From: Fragilaria crotonensis
Lineage: Eukaryota > Bacillariophyta > Fragilariophyceae > Fragilariales > Fragilariaceae
NCBI GenBank assembly: GCA_022925895.1
Contig: JAKSYS010000399.1
Location: 1-56,622, forward strand
Direction of reading: 5' to 3'
Length of the DNA: 56,622 bases
Under the pieces are notes generated by a model. The model did no database searches. It was not told where the DNA came from and was given only the letters and a program-made list of their open reading frames with translations. The stretch's first letter is position 1, and each line of letters opens with the position of its first letter. A program made the position numbers and the translations under genes. Below are positions 31,788 to 42,861 of this stretch, piece after piece.

Positions 31788-32695
31788 GCCGTATTTCACT
31801 CTTTTTTGTCGTACTCCGAGTACATTCGCGCGCCGTATACATTGTGGTACCCCATTGCAGATATGATTCCGGCGCTCGTTCGTAATGCGAAATAAACTGT
31901 ACTTAGACACCCTAAGCTAAGCTAATATAACGTAATTGTCGAACTCCTACTGTTATCCGTTGGTGGCGCTCTACTGTAGCAAAGCGTCGACTCAAGAGAG
32001 TGATTCGAACTTGTATTATGCCCCATTATCCATACACCATAGTACCAGGAAGCATGTTTGGAATTGCTTTGCCATTCCGAGAATTGTAACTTGGAAACTA
32101 TCAGCCGTCAGGCATGACATGCCAGTTGAGCACTTACTCGAGTCCTCGCCAGTCGTTAGTCGCTACCGGTAGTCTACTCTACATATCAACCAGAGTATCT
32201 CGACGAATAGCGTAACGGGCAACAGTGTAGATGAGGAATAATCTATGGGAAGGGTACGCAGTAGCGGAAGTAGCAGGTATGCATATGATACTAACGCTCG
32301 TTGTTAACTACAGTACCGGTGTACGGAGAGTCACTGTATTAGCGTTCCTCGTACTGTAGTACGAGTACTTGTACCCAGCGCACCATTGCAATCTGTTGGT
32401 GTTGATTCATCCGATTGAGGGGATTTCAGCATTGGTCGCCATTGGTCACAGGCGCCGCTTCAACCAGCGTTGCCCAATGCTGTTTGTTTCCGTCGTGGTT
32501 CAATGGCGTTGCACCGTACACCTATGTACAGTAGTGGTACTACGCGTACAAGACGAGGAGAATCGCGTGAGATGAAAAAAAGGTAAGAATCAGACTTCAT
32601 CATCATTCAAATTTGCTGTTGCTGGCTCTACAGTACTTGTACCAAGGGGAGTGGTTGTCCGAGCATTGCGAAGTAGTTTAGCCCGAATCGTTAAG
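31788..32695. other. Intergenic, upstream of sphingosine kinase
   Basis: GTAC-rich with several short palindromes and one CTACCGGTAG. No gene seen. Confidence 0.4.
32163..32172. promoter_or_regulatory. CTACCGGTAG palindrome
   Basis: About 530 bp upstream of the sphingosine kinase ATG, in noncoding sequence. Confidence 0.3.
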
Positions 32696-34576
32696 ATGAC
32701 AACATCTACCGCAGGCTCATCAAACAATGCCAAGCCTCTTGTCAATCACGACCGTCAGCCGCTGCTATCTCCATCCGACAGTCATGCTGGCCCGATTGAT
32801 CCTATAGTTGGATCGGTGACGGCAATGACTCAGAAAGACAGGTCGTCCTATCAATGGCCAAGGACTGCGGCCAAGCTGTACATGCCCCTGCAATGGCAGC
32901 AAAGTGGCTACGAAACGTGCACTATTGAATTCGACTCGAGTCGCCAGCTTCTCAAGATCGTTGACGAGGAGCGCAGCGTCATTGACATTATCAATCCCAT
33001 GGATATAAGTGGTGTGGATGCGGAGATCAAATTATTCGACGCTAGTGACGCCAAAGAAGCGCCTGGGACAATGCTCTGTGGAGAAAATGCTCCTTCGGAG
33101 AGCAATGAAAATTCACCCACCAACGATGGAGCAGGTCTTGCCTGCAACGTCCTTGACGCCGTCTCGCAGAACCAGAACGATCAAGTCGTTGCGAAGGACA
33201 CTCAAGGTGCTGCTATACTTAATATTTATTCATATCCCAAATCATCGGTATCCAGCAAATCATGGTGGTGCTCGTCATCACATTCCACGAAGAACCATGC
33301 GCCCAATCCGCATTACACTCCTGGAAAGGGCCCGCGTCACGCCCGACACTACTCCTTCCCGGTGGCACCCGCTCATGACTTTGAAGCTCTCACAGAGTTG
33401 ATCAAGGCAGTTCGTGCAGTTTCTCTCCTACCGCCCAACAAACGAAAGTACCTGGTCATTCTGAATCCTAAATCTGGAACTGGCAAGGCTCGCAGTATCT
33501 GGAGCAAGACTGTTGAAATCATGTTGGAAAAAGAAGCGGGCATTGATATTGTTCTATCCGAAACGCAATTCCCAGGACATGCCATGGAACTCATGCGAGA
33601 CAATGCCGAACTATTGACGTACGATGCAGTCATTTGCATGGGAGGCGACGGTGTGCTTCACGAAATGCTCCAAGGGTGTCAAGCCCGTTCCGATTTTCAG
33701 CTCCTCTTGCGGTCCCTCCGACTTGGAGTCGTCGGATGCGGCACCGGCAATGGACTTGCCAAGAGTCTCACTTTTGCGGCCGAGGTAAGTTGATGCAATG
33801 AACCATGCTAGTGAATTTTGCCAGTGTGCAATGATTGCTAATGTAGACATTATTGTTCCACTATTGGACAGGAACATCACAGTTCTCTGGAATCTGCGTT
33901 CCTGATTGCTCGCGGCCAAACAATCTGGATGGATCTCAGCAAGTACGAAACCAATCAATCGACCTATACCAGTTTCCTTACCTTCACATGGGCCATGATT
34001 GCTGACCTGGACATTGATAGTGAGGTCATCCGTTGCCTGGGCGACATACGGCTAGATATCTGGGCCGTGATTTGCGTCGCTCGAGGTCGCAAGTACCGTG
34101 GACGACTATCATATCTGCCGGCTCCGGCATCAATGAAGAACGGTGACAGTCAGCCCACTGCAATCGATATGCCTAGACTGACGGAACCTGTTCCATCGAC
34201 CTGGACGGTGATAGAAGATGATATTTATCTTTTATGGGCCTCCCAGGTATCTCACGCCGCGGAGGGGACCTACCATTCCCCACCCTCACACATGCAAGAC
34301 GATGTCTTTCAAATCATGTTACTCCGTGCCGGCAACCGGAATGTGGGACGATTGTCCATTGCCACTGTCCTTTTGTCGCTGGCTTCTGGAGGCCACGCGA
34401 CGCATCCGGCGGTGGAATTCGTCGAATGCGTCGCGTACCGGTTGGAACCGCTTGTTGAGGGCAGCTACAATGATTTGGATGGCGAAGTCATTGAGTCGGG
34501 TCCCGTGCAAGCCCACGTTATGCCGCGTGCGTTGCAAGTGTTTGGACACATTCCAACGGCGCCAAGGGTGGAGTGA
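32696..34576 (+). CDS. Sphingosine kinase-like lipid kinase, two exons
   Basis: Exons 32696-33784 and 33872-34576 give 597 residues. The 87 bp intron (GAG|GTAAGT to TTGGACAG|GAA) is phase 0. The first in-frame ATG is 32696; the frame extends upstream only through a GTG. The DAGK-catalytic domain starts about residue 251 with KYLVILNPKSGTGKA. It carries the nucleotide-binding GGDG in ICMGGDGVLHE at about 316 and GCGTGNGLAKSL at about 348. The C-terminal half has the sphingosine-kinase signature FTWAMIADLDIDSE, then RCLGDIRLD and YRGRLSYLPA, and ends with the family's DGEVIESGPVQAHVMP strand. It should phosphorylate a long-chain base at the membrane, making sphingosine-1-phosphate-type signals. 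The N-terminal 150 residues are variable and Ser-rich. Confidence 0.88.
33785..33871 (+). other. Intron of the sphingosine kinase gene
   Basis: GTAAGTTGAT to ATTGGACAG. The unspliced frame stops two codons into the intron, while the spliced frame continues the kinase. Confidence 0.85.
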
Positions 34577-35744
34577 TGACGACGCGTTTCGCTGCTGATG
34601 CTCTCTGTTTTATACATGTCATCGCGGACGGCTGACACTCTACACGTGAGGGAATAATGAAATAGTGGTCCACCTCAATTTGTTTGCTTTCCTCCTCACT
34701 TCAGGGATGGACACGATATGTAGAATTCCTACGGTAGCATTTTGAGGAGTGGGTGAACACAAGGAATGCAACTGGTTCACAAAGGGACCCACTGACTACG
34801 GCCAATTGTCGTCCTGCCAGACGCATGAGTACCGGCGACGCGGCTATCATGTTTCCGACAAGAGGACCGATAAGTCTATGGACCTTCAATTCGGGAGTGA
34901 CCTACCACTACCGGTAGTTGTAGCGCTGAATACCGTTTTGTTCGAGGTTTGGATTTCTACGAAACACGTGGTCCAGTCTCAGAGAAGAGCGCATGGGGAT
35001 ATGTCGAGGATTAGATTAACGTTGCCTTACATACGAACGATTCTTGAATCAACTTTGAACGTTAGTTGGACGTTTTCGCTTAGGAGGAGAAATGACCCCG
35101 TTTTCAAGTGCCTCAAAGATTTTAATGGCTTCCTGCTCGAGACACAATTGAATGATAGACTTAGAAGGCCGAGTATCGAGTATGCTTGGTTGAGAATTAC
35201 CAGTGCACTTGCAACGCGAGACGGGCCTTGACATGCACCAATATGAGCATTTGCGTCAGCTGCGCAGCTGATCGTGGAACCGACATATTGGGCCGTTTAG
35301 TAAAGTAGACTTCTACAAGTAGAGTATAGTTGGAGTGCAAAACCAAGGTCCGTGATTAAACCTTGTATTCTGAGTACCTGGTACCTGAGTACTACTGACT
35401 CTGTTAAGTCCAACCCTTAGCAGTGTAGGTACTTCGAAAGGTGGTCCAACAGCGTTTATCTGACATTGATGTTCCTCAGCATTTAAGAGAACTCAAGATG
35501 TCAAAGGGTACAAAAATCAACCGAAAATGATCGAAAGGATCGAACCAGAACGCCTTTTGGAGTTTATCATGTTGTCGTGTCCAGCGTACGTGTCCTACGA
35601 TTGTCCACCAGGTAGTTAAACGACAAAACGAAATAATTATAGGATTCGTCATCAGCCCCGGACTTCTTTTCCCGTGCCCCCACTTACTCCGTTACCGATA
35701 CGAAGAGAGGAGCGCAATCAAGAAAAGGTACTCCAGTATATTGT
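34577..35744. other. Intergenic before the duplicated block
   Basis: A 160-codon frame (34749-35231) exists but is unlike any family I know and contains the CTACCGGTAG palindrome, so I do not call it. GTAC motifs are frequent near 35370-35430. Confidence 0.4.
34908..34917. promoter_or_regulatory. CTACCGGTAG palindrome
   Basis: Part of ACTACCGGTAGT (34907-34918), about 330 bp after the sphingosine kinase stop and 870 bp before the ATPase. Confidence 0.3.
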
Positions 35745-35788
35745 AACCCTCGAGGTCATAAAGTCGATTTCATACGATCAGATCAATC

Positions 35789-38700
35789 ATGTCACTTCGT
35801 CGAGGAAGCATAGAGGTGCCGTTTGGCAGAAGCACGGCGGCTAGTGTGGATTTAAGCTCCGTCACGGATAGCAACTACCCTCGCAGCGAGGAGGATGACG
35901 ATTTGGAGTTCTCAACAGCTTTTGATGAAGTCGTGCTGTACGGCAGGACTCGGGAGACAAACCTTTTGCTGGACGCATTTTCCCGATTGTCTAGCAATAA
36001 TCAACCCAAGAAGGCGACGAAAGTTATTGTCCATGGCGACGCCGGATCTGGAAAGACATCACTTGTCGATCTTCTTCGTAAGCCGGTATTCGAAAGCAAC
36101 GGCTTCTTTGCGTCAGGAAAGTATTTTCAAAATTCGTCAGTTCAAGAACCAAACTCCGCCATCATGGCAGCTCTTTCGGACTTGTGCGATCTCCTTATTC
36201 AATCGCCAGATTTTACGGAAGAACGAAGGATGCAGTTTCAGCAAAAACTGGGAGTAGAAAATGGACGCATTTTGGAGAAGTGCATCACCAATCTATCTCC
36301 CCTCCTTGCCAACGCACTGGGAGAGGATAGTGGAGGTTCAGACACATCTGTTAGGAACGTCGCGGCATATACCAAATTTAAGGTAGCCTTCAAAACCTTT
36401 TTGCAAGCCGTGGCTTGCGACGAGCGTCCGATAGTGCTTTTCATCGATGACATTCAGTGGATGGATGAAGACTCAAGAAAGCTGATTGAGGTCCTGCTTC
36501 ATGACCAAGAGCTTTCAAACATCATGATCATTTTGGCTTACCGCAACGAAGAATCTGCGAGTGTTGCTGATATCTTCGATGAGGTGAAGTGTAACGAAGA
36601 CACGTTGGATCTACCACTGGATAATCTTGACGACGACGGTGTTCTTGAGCTCATCTCTAGCATAACTGGGTCCTCTACCTCCTCGACAGAAGCGTTGAGC
36701 AGCATCATTACCAAGAAAACGATGGGAAATCCGTATCATGTGATGAAACTCCTCGAATTTCTTGAGTGGGAGGGATTGCTGGTGCAAAACGCAAATACGG
36801 GATCTTGGGAGTTTGATGCAGACCAGATTCAAAGTGAAGTTACCATCTCTATCACTCTCGCAGAAATCCTAGCGAGGAAGGTACAGTCGCTCCCAAGTAG
36901 GGTTCAAGAAAGCCTTAAGATCGCATCTCTGCTTGGTTATCGATTTACTGACGAACTTGTGGTGCAAGTACGGTCATATCTTCTTGACCATTTCGGAGAC
37001 GACGAGTTGGACGAGAGACTGCATTCTAGTGAAACTTTTTCAGTGCAGACGGTATCGACTGCAGTCAACAACGCTGTGCGCGGAGGCTTTGTCGAGAAGA
37101 CCAAAGTAGGATATCAGTTCAGCCATGACACCATCCAAACTGCTTTTCAGGCCTTGATTGATGAGGAGGAGAAGGGACGAATGCATATTGCTATTGGGAA
37201 AGTGTTGCTGGAGATCGGTGATGTTGAATCCAGGTATCGTGCGTCCGTTCATCTCTCTGAAGCGCCTCATTTTATGCGTGACGACGCGAATCGTGTTGAG
37301 TTGGCTCGCCTTCATCTTGAAGCAGCCAAGTATTGCAAAGAGAGGAGTGCATTCATTGATGCGGCCGCGGCGCTACATCGTGGACTCGCAACGTTGGATG
37401 ATGAGAGAAAGTGGACGGATTTCTTTGATTATGCATTTGAAATGACAGAAACTCTTGCAAGAATGGAGCTTATCGTTGGTAATTATGACTCATGCACGGC
37501 GATGACGAACGATGTTCTACATCGTGCAAAGACAACGACCATGAGGATCAATGCTTTGATAATAGGAGTTGAATGTATCATGGCGCAGAATGATGTGGAG
37601 GCGTCAATCGCTGCTGCCATTCGTGCATTGTCTTCATTGGGAATAAAAATACCAAGAAAGGTATCCTTTCGACTCATGGGTTCGAACCTTTTGAAGGTGA
37701 AGTTGATGTTAGGTCGGAAGACTGATGGAGACATTTTGGGCTTGCCGTTAATGAGAGACGAGGCTGCGACAGCCACATCACGAATTCTTGTAAATTTATG
37801 CACCTACTGTTTCCTGAAGGATGAAGCGAAGCTCGGGGTTTACGCAGCTTTTTTGGCATTACAATTGACACTCAAAGGCGGACTCAACGCGCACTCGGCA
37901 TGTGCGTTAGCGATTTATGGTGTTGCTCAGCTTTCCAGTGGCAACTACCGTGGAGCATACAGATTCGGCAAGCTTGCTCTCGCCCTTGTGGAGAAAATGC
38001 AGGTCCGAGATGCAGAATGTGCCACGACAGTTATGTCACTCTCATTGCTGGTACATTGGTACGAACCAGTTCGTGGTATGACAAAGCCACTTCGACAAGC
38101 GGCGAGCATTGGGTTGGAAGTCGGTGATGTTGTTTACGGGACTTATTGCCTTGCCATGATGTACGGTACAGAAACCATGATGGGGAAGAATCTTGAACAA
38201 CTAGAAGCCTCAATGAGGGCAGATGCTCGGTCAGTAGCTGACTTTTCGCAGGAGGCAATGGGCATGTGGATGAAACCATCTATGCAGTATGTGCTTAATT
38301 TGCAAAAGGATGGAGTGTCAAGCTGGCTGGAGGTGACGACTCTTAGCGGAGAATTTATGGATGAAGCCATATTTACTCAAAGAGCTCTCGCATCGAACCA
38401 TCGGGTACTCGTTATGATGACTTTGAACTATAAGGCTATCTTGGCATGTTCCTTCGGATTCTGGTCAATGGCTGAATCTCTTTTTATTGAGTTGATCTCG
38501 ATGGGGAAGACCTTCTTCTTCAGCTATGCGGCAATGTCAAATTCTCTCTTCGGTGGAATCGCATCCTATTCTTGCTACCAACAAAATGGGAAACGAAAGC
38601 ACCTTAAACTGGCAAGAGAGAATCGCACCCGACTTGCTCGCGCTGTGTCTCGTGGATGTCCGAACGCCCCGGCGTATCTGTCATTTCTGGATGCCGAGGA

Positions 38701-39034
38701 TTTGGCGATCCGAAAATCAGCAAAGCCCTTTGCCGTTGTTTCCGCCTACAACACTGCTATTGACAAGCTCGTTTCTGTGGGCTTTCCCCACATGGAGGCG
38801 TACGCTCACGAGAGGTTAGGATTCTTTCAAGCCAAACATGGCAATCGCGACGAAGCTGCGATTTGTTTTCAAAAAGCGCTGGATCTGCTTTATAACAAGT
38901 GGGGCTCTATTGCGAGACACGATTGGTTGGTCGAACAAAGCGAAAATGCTCTGGGAAGGATTGAAGTCATGCAGAAAACTGGCCCTCCGATCCTTTCAAT
39001 TATTGACACTTGCAAGGATGATATCACCTTGTGA
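35789..39034 (+). CDS. Large STAND-like AAA ATPase with helical-repeat C-terminus, copy A
   Basis: A 1081-residue, single-exon protein. After a short variable acidic N-terminus, an Orc1-like/STAND AAA domain spans about 46-400. Walker A is GDAGSGKT at 83-90, Walker B is IVLFIDDIQW at about 215-224, and a winged-helix-like segment follows (SLPSRVQESLKIASLLGYRFT). The remainder, about 450-1060, is alpha-helical and TPR-like, as in MalT/PknK-type ATPases, with Ala/Leu-rich repeats such as AAKYCKERSAFIDAAAALHRGLATL. No kinase, cyclase or DNA-binding domain is attached. STAND proteins usually act as NTP-driven switches or scaffolds; the ligand here is unknown. It is intact and closely similar to copy B at 50492. 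Confidence 0.8.
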   Translation: MSLRRGSIEVPFGRSTAASVDLSSVTDSNYPRSEEDDDLEFSTAFDEVVLYGRTRETNLLLDAFSRLSSNNQPKKATKVIVHGDAGSGKTSLVDLLRKPVFESNGFFASGKYFQNSSVQEPNSAIMAALSDLCDLLIQSPDFTEERRMQFQQKLGVENGRILEKCITNLSPLLANALGEDSGGSDTSVRNVAAYTKFKVAFKTFLQAVACDERPIVLFIDDIQWMDEDSRKLIEVLLHDQELSNIMIILAYRNEESASVADIFDEVKCNEDTLDLPLDNLDDDGVLELISSITGSSTSSTEALSSIITKKTMGNPYHVMKLLEFLEWEGLLVQNANTGSWEFDADQIQSEVTISITLAEILARKVQSLPSRVQESLKIASLLGYRFTDELVVQVRSYLLDHFGDDELDERLHSSETFSVQTVSTAVNNAVRGGFVEKTKVGYQFSHDTIQTAFQALIDEEEKGRMHIAIGKVLLEIGDVESRYRASVHLSEAPHFMRDDANRVELARLHLEAAKYCKERSAFIDAAAALHRGLATLDDERKWTDFFDYAFEMTETLARMELIVGNYDSCTAMTNDVLHRAKTTTMRINALIIGVECIMAQNDVEASIAAAIRALSSLGIKIPRKVSFRLMGSNLLKVKLMLGRKTDGDILGLPLMRDEAATATSRILVNLCTYCFLKDEAKLGVYAAFLALQLTLKGGLNAHSACALAIYGVAQLSSGNYRGAYRFGKLALALVEKMQVRDAECATTVMSLSLLVHWYEPVRGMTKPLRQAASIGLEVGDVVYGTYCLAMMYGTETMMGKNLEQLEASMRADARSVADFSQEAMGMWMKPSMQYVLNLQKDGVSSWLEVTTLSGEFMDEAIFTQRALASNHRVLVMMTLNYKAILACSFGFWSMAESLFIELISMGKTFFFSYAAMSNSLFGGIASYSCYQQNGKRKHLKLARENRTRLARAVSRGCPNAPAYLSFLDAEDLAIRKSAKPFAVVSAYNTAIDKLVSVGFPHMEAYAHERLGFFQAKHGNRDEAAICFQKALDLLYNKWGSIARHDWLVEQSENALGRIEVMQKTGPPILSIIDTCKDDITL

Positions 39035-39154
39035 TCACATGGCGTCGGAAAGCACGAGATGTTTTCGTGTGTGCGACCTTTATTGAGTTGGCTACTGGCA
39101 ATGGCATCGTGCCCTTGCAAGGAAAGCCATTGGAACCGCGCCATACTTACTACA

Positions 39155-39164
39155 CTACCGGTAG
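39155..39164. promoter_or_regulatory. CTACCGGTAG palindrome
   Basis: Between the ATPase stop and the truncated hydrolase. The corresponding flank of copy B (about 53800) lacks it, so it arose or was lost after duplication. Confidence 0.3.
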
Positions 39165-39273
39165 AAACAATATCGAGAGACAAATCAGAGCTGGCATTGC
39201 ATTCGTATAGGATACGTTTATTCGAACTCTACCGCTAGTAGGAAAGAAGAACAACTTGATGAATTCCTCGGCC

Positions 39274-39628
39274 AATGCGATTGGTGACGCATCCTTGGAT
39301 TTATGATCGCCGGGAACGCGACCGGTAGGTCGAGCGCCTCAACATCGTCGAATGCCAAATGCAGTGCCTATTTCCAATATGATCTTCAATTGTCAAGCCA
39401 TCCGTGCAAGAGCCAAATCTTGTTTCGAGGTACGGCTAGTATTCTCTGCCGGTATGACCTCGCCACTCCCGGCGCCAATCTGTCGTTCTGATTCTGCCAA
39501 TGGACGCCTTTTCCGAAGATACGACTTTGCGACAAGCGGTCGCGCCCTAGCTGCCGACAATCGTTCGCACTTTCATAATGGAACTTGAGAGAGCTACCGC
39601 CATCATTCATGCCAGCTGCAAGAACCAT
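39274..39628 (-). pseudogene. Alpha/beta hydrolase remnant, 5' third only
   Basis: Aligns to residues 1 to about 130 of the intact hydrolase at 54009-55064, including the HGWLDN motif. Several indels break the frame. The 3' two thirds, with the GHSMG nucleophile, acid and His, are gone: the ATPase 3' flank near 39250 joins directly to sequence equivalent to 54687. It cannot make an enzyme. Confidence 0.75.
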
Positions 39629-39640
39629 GAATTGTTGATT

Positions 39641-40479
39641 TTGCACAGTGTTGAACGGAGGATGCCTTCCAGGACTTTGGTGGAACACTCGAGCGTCCAG
39701 TGTTTGCGATCCGTGATGACCCACCGACAGATGCTTACATGGTATTAATGGAGCTGGGAAAGACTCCGTGATACAGATGGGGAAGAAACCCGCCACCTTG
39801 ACGAAAACACAACGACTCGCACCATATACGTGCTTACTCGCATGCACGGACATTTATGCAGCAGGCGCTTGAGGCGACTGAAGGAATTCATAGAGGGGTC
39901 TGGGGCTGGAGTTGCTCAAGATGATCAAATACATCACGTACAGCTTCCATACGCCATATAAGTGTCAGGATAGTCCCTCTTCGACGCCAGAAGCGTTTCT
40001 ACAGTCAGGTCCAAGACCATGCCATCATCGTGAACCAAAACGTCATTGAGTTTTAGAATCTGGTGAACGTATCAAGCATAGCAGCGGTATCATCAAGGAA
40101 GTGGCAGGGATGGAAAATTTCATTGTTAACGGAGGTAAAGGCAGTTCACGATGAAGATTGGCAAGGCAATTGGCTGTCCATATATCAACGATCACCACTT
40201 GTCGAACATTCGTTAGAACACGCCGATGGCCATTTCACTGCAACGCTGGAGAGTGTACTAGTAGTACTAGTACTGTAACATGCCTTTACAACAGTAGCAG
40301 GTACTTGGACGCGGAAAAAAAACCCAGATCTAATTTAACGTACTGCCGCGGCGTTCATATTAAAAACGCTCGACCCGCACGACTAGACACTCCCAGTACC
40401 GTAACCAGAAGCGGCCAGTAGTCAATCCCGTGATGAGTAAGGTGTTACTTCTTTGGCCCGAAATACGATGTGATGGACT
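39641..40479. other. Between the duplicated block and the LINE
   Basis: No gene supported. The part near the LINE may be its 3' UTR. I cannot find a clear poly(A) or target duplication. Confidence 0.3.
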
Positions 40480-42861
40480 TCATTCCTGGATAGCCTTAAC
40501 TTTTGCTCGATGGATGCTCTGCTTGAAAAGTGGTCCGTAAGTTGACAGCCAATTTTTGTTGTAAGGCACTGATTTGGTGAAATGCTCGGTGATATCGCGG
40601 CACAACAATTGTTGGATACTCGGTTCCATCTGGTTCCGAGCATCGTAGATGTCGGCTAACATGCGATCGACTTCGCGACGCTCTGCCTGGTTCCTCGATT
40701 TGGAATCTGCGCCGTGGAGTGACTGGTTTCGGGTAGCCCACAAAAGGAACCACTGGTTCCACAACGTACTGATAATTGCAATCTGCCATCGTAGCCCAGT
40801 TTGTCGTTTTGTATCGATCGAATGAGCCCGTCGCGCATAGTATTCATCTTGGAGCGAGCTCCAGTTGCTAGAAAAACGACCCAGGAACACGTGTTCCCAA
40901 CCGATTGCGTTCTGCTGATAAACTAGTCTGCGAATTGCGGCAGGTGCTGTGCTCGGGGCTTCGAGTTGGTAAGGAACTTCTTCGTTTGAGTGGAGAAACC
41001 ATTCCCGGAGCGCCTGCAACAAGAGAGTTTTCAACCGCGGCATTGTGTTGAGGTCGTCACACTTCCGTGCTACCACTTGGACCATCGATGCACGCCAAGA
41101 TGTATGGGCCTCCGACTTACACCGAAGGATATGACTCCACGTCTCCGGGCAGACTTGGCAACTTGGGCATCGCTTGCGACGAGGGTCGACACGATGGAGT
41201 TTTGCATTGGTCGGAAGTAACCCGTGAACCAATTTCACCAGATGAGTTCTCTTATTGATGTGACGTTGCAAGGCTTTACCATGTGCAGTCCAGTTTATTA
41301 CAGACATAGTTTGTGCCGTCCATGAGTACCGCTCTCGCATATGTTCTTGTAATTCAGGCGCCGTCGCTTGGTAACGTAAAGCTGTATCGTAGTGAGCAGT
41401 GACGGTTCCGGTTGGAAATTCCAGATGCACGCCCGACCATTCTGTAAGCAACACCTCTGGTTGAAAAGATCCGAAGTCGCGTTGATATCGCGATGCTTGA
41501 GCGTCTGCGTCTACATTCAACTGGGCGAGGAGCGGGAGACGATGATATGGAGTATCACGGTCTTGATGACCTTTTACGTGTTGAAGCGTGATGTCGGGCA
41601 TCTCTTGTAAGAGACTTTGAATTCCCGAGATGATATCCCACTCGGGGGTCAACGGGTCGAGTGGCGTGCTTCGGATGGCCGTCGTTCCTTCTGCGGCATG
41701 ACTCGACATGGTGGACGCCGTGCTGGCGGGTGGCTTCTGGAGGACGGTATCAATAAGGCTCTGGCTATCCGTTGCGAGAACCCCACGCCACGTAGTATGC
41801 TTGCCAGTGAATTCTGCAAGTCTGCGCAAAAAACACAATAACGAGAGGAGACCGTAGCTTTCAGATCTGTAAGCGTGTGGGGACGCACTACGGGCCGGAC
41901 CCATACCGTATGCGCATCGTTCACCGATATCATTGCTCATAGTCCACCCGAATGAACCCTGAATTTGATGCCAGTCGGATCCATCGCTGACTCCACGAAC
42001 ACCATGTTCGAGAGCATCGGCGACCGAAAACGGGTCAACTTCAAGTTCCACATATTGTAGCAATTCCTTTTCCCAATCAGAGAGGGAAGCGACATACTGA
42101 GTGAAGGTACCTGCGCACGGTGGCTTATTGACCTCCAGGATATGGCTATGCTGCGCAATCAACCACACCCCGGGCGAGGAATGCGTAGCGCATATTGGGA
42201 CAGCTTGAGTGGGGAGAGATTCCCACGAACACGATATGTTGGATTCCTGGAACTCGCGATCTGAAATAGGGTGACATTTAACGTAGCGTGTGTCGATCCG
42301 AACCCACAACCTGGCGGATAGCCAATAAGCTGGATGGCGGAGGTACATTTGGTGAAGCGGGAGAACCCAATCGCCAAGAGGCTGGAGTAACTTCCCGTCG
42401 GGCGTGCTCCATAGGAGGTTTGCTTTCTGCCACAACTTCCATGTAGATGCTGATGGGCTTTCCTGATGTATGAAAGTCCCGTGCTTATAGCTACTCAGAA
42501 AGGAGTGATGACCTGATAACTTACTCTTGTCTAACACTCGACCATCAATACTGGATAGATCCGAAACGGTCATCGCTTTGAGGTACAGCCGGCAGTAGTT
42601 AAGACGACACACTTCTGTCGGTGTGAATCTTCCCGATGATTGAATGACATCCATGATGCAAAAATCGTGTAGTCTTTGAAGTTTCGGTATGTACGGTGTA
42701 TCGAGACGGAGTTTGGCATTGATACTGGCGAGAAAGACGCGAAGGGAAAGAAGCCATTTCGATTCCAAATGTGGGAGTGTGAACCTGTTCGAGGAATGAA
42801 TACGACACTCCGACTTGGGATTGAAACCACGAGACGGCAATACGAAGGAGTTTGCCGGCAA
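40480..42861 (-). CDS. LINE ORF2 C-terminal part: RNase H domain and zinc knuckle
   Basis: A 793-codon frame. The first residues are out of the family frame; true similarity starts about 42770, where it takes over from the RT frame. The RNase H domain spans about 288-455 and has all four acidic residues in order: D in VSDGSDW, E in YRSESYGLL, D in ATDSQSL and D in NVDADAQA, with KGHQDRD between. A CPSC...H...C knuckle is near residue 567, typical of LINE C-termini. The tail (to 793) is Arg-rich helical. The enzyme would remove the RNA template after reverse transcription. This is the longest intact piece of the element. Confidence 0.8.
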   Translation of the reverse strand: MPANSFVLPSRGFNPKSECRIHSSNRFTLPHLESKWLLSLRVFLASINAKLRLDTPYIPKLQRLHDFCIMDVIQSSGRFTPTEVCRLNYCRLYLKAMTVSDLSSIDGRVLDKSKLSGHHSFLSSYKHGTFIHQESPSASTWKLWQKANLLWSTPDGKLLQPLGDWVLPLHQMYLRHPAYWLSARLWVRIDTRYVKCHPISDREFQESNISCSWESLPTQAVPICATHSSPGVWLIAQHSHILEVNKPPCAGTFTQYVASLSDWEKELLQYVELEVDPFSVADALEHGVRGVSDGSDWHQIQGSFGWTMSNDIGERCAYGMGPARSASPHAYRSESYGLLSLLCFLRRLAEFTGKHTTWRGVLATDSQSLIDTVLQKPPASTASTMSSHAAEGTTAIRSTPLDPLTPEWDIISGIQSLLQEMPDITLQHVKGHQDRDTPYHRLPLLAQLNVDADAQASRYQRDFGSFQPEVLLTEWSGVHLEFPTGTVTAHYDTALRYQATAPELQEHMRERYSWTAQTMSVINWTAHGKALQRHINKRTHLVKLVHGLLPTNAKLHRVDPRRKRCPSCQVCPETWSHILRCKSEAHTSWRASMVQVVARKCDDLNTMPRLKTLLLQALREWFLHSNEEVPYQLEAPSTAPAAIRRLVYQQNAIGWEHVFLGRFSSNWSSLQDEYYARRAHSIDTKRQTGLRWQIAIISTLWNQWFLLWATRNQSLHGADSKSRNQAERREVDRMLADIYDARNQMEPSIQQLLCRDITEHFTKSVPYNKNWLSTYGPLFKQSIHRAKVKAIQE

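Larger units (their letters stand above)
35745..39640. repeat. Segmental duplication, left copy (ATPase plus truncated hydrolase)
   Basis: Similarity to 50435-55080 begins in the 5' flank (shared GAGGTCATAAAGTCGA) and covers the whole ATPase gene and its 3' flank. It resumes in the hydrolase 5' region, ending near the shared ACCATGAATTGTTGAT. The gap corresponds to about 740 bp missing from this copy. Confidence 0.8.

Noticed and set aside
34749-35231. 160-codon open frame between sphingosine kinase and the ATPase
   Set aside because: No family resemblance, contains the CTACCGGTAG palindrome found in noncoding DNA, and no counterpart upstream of the duplicate ATPase.
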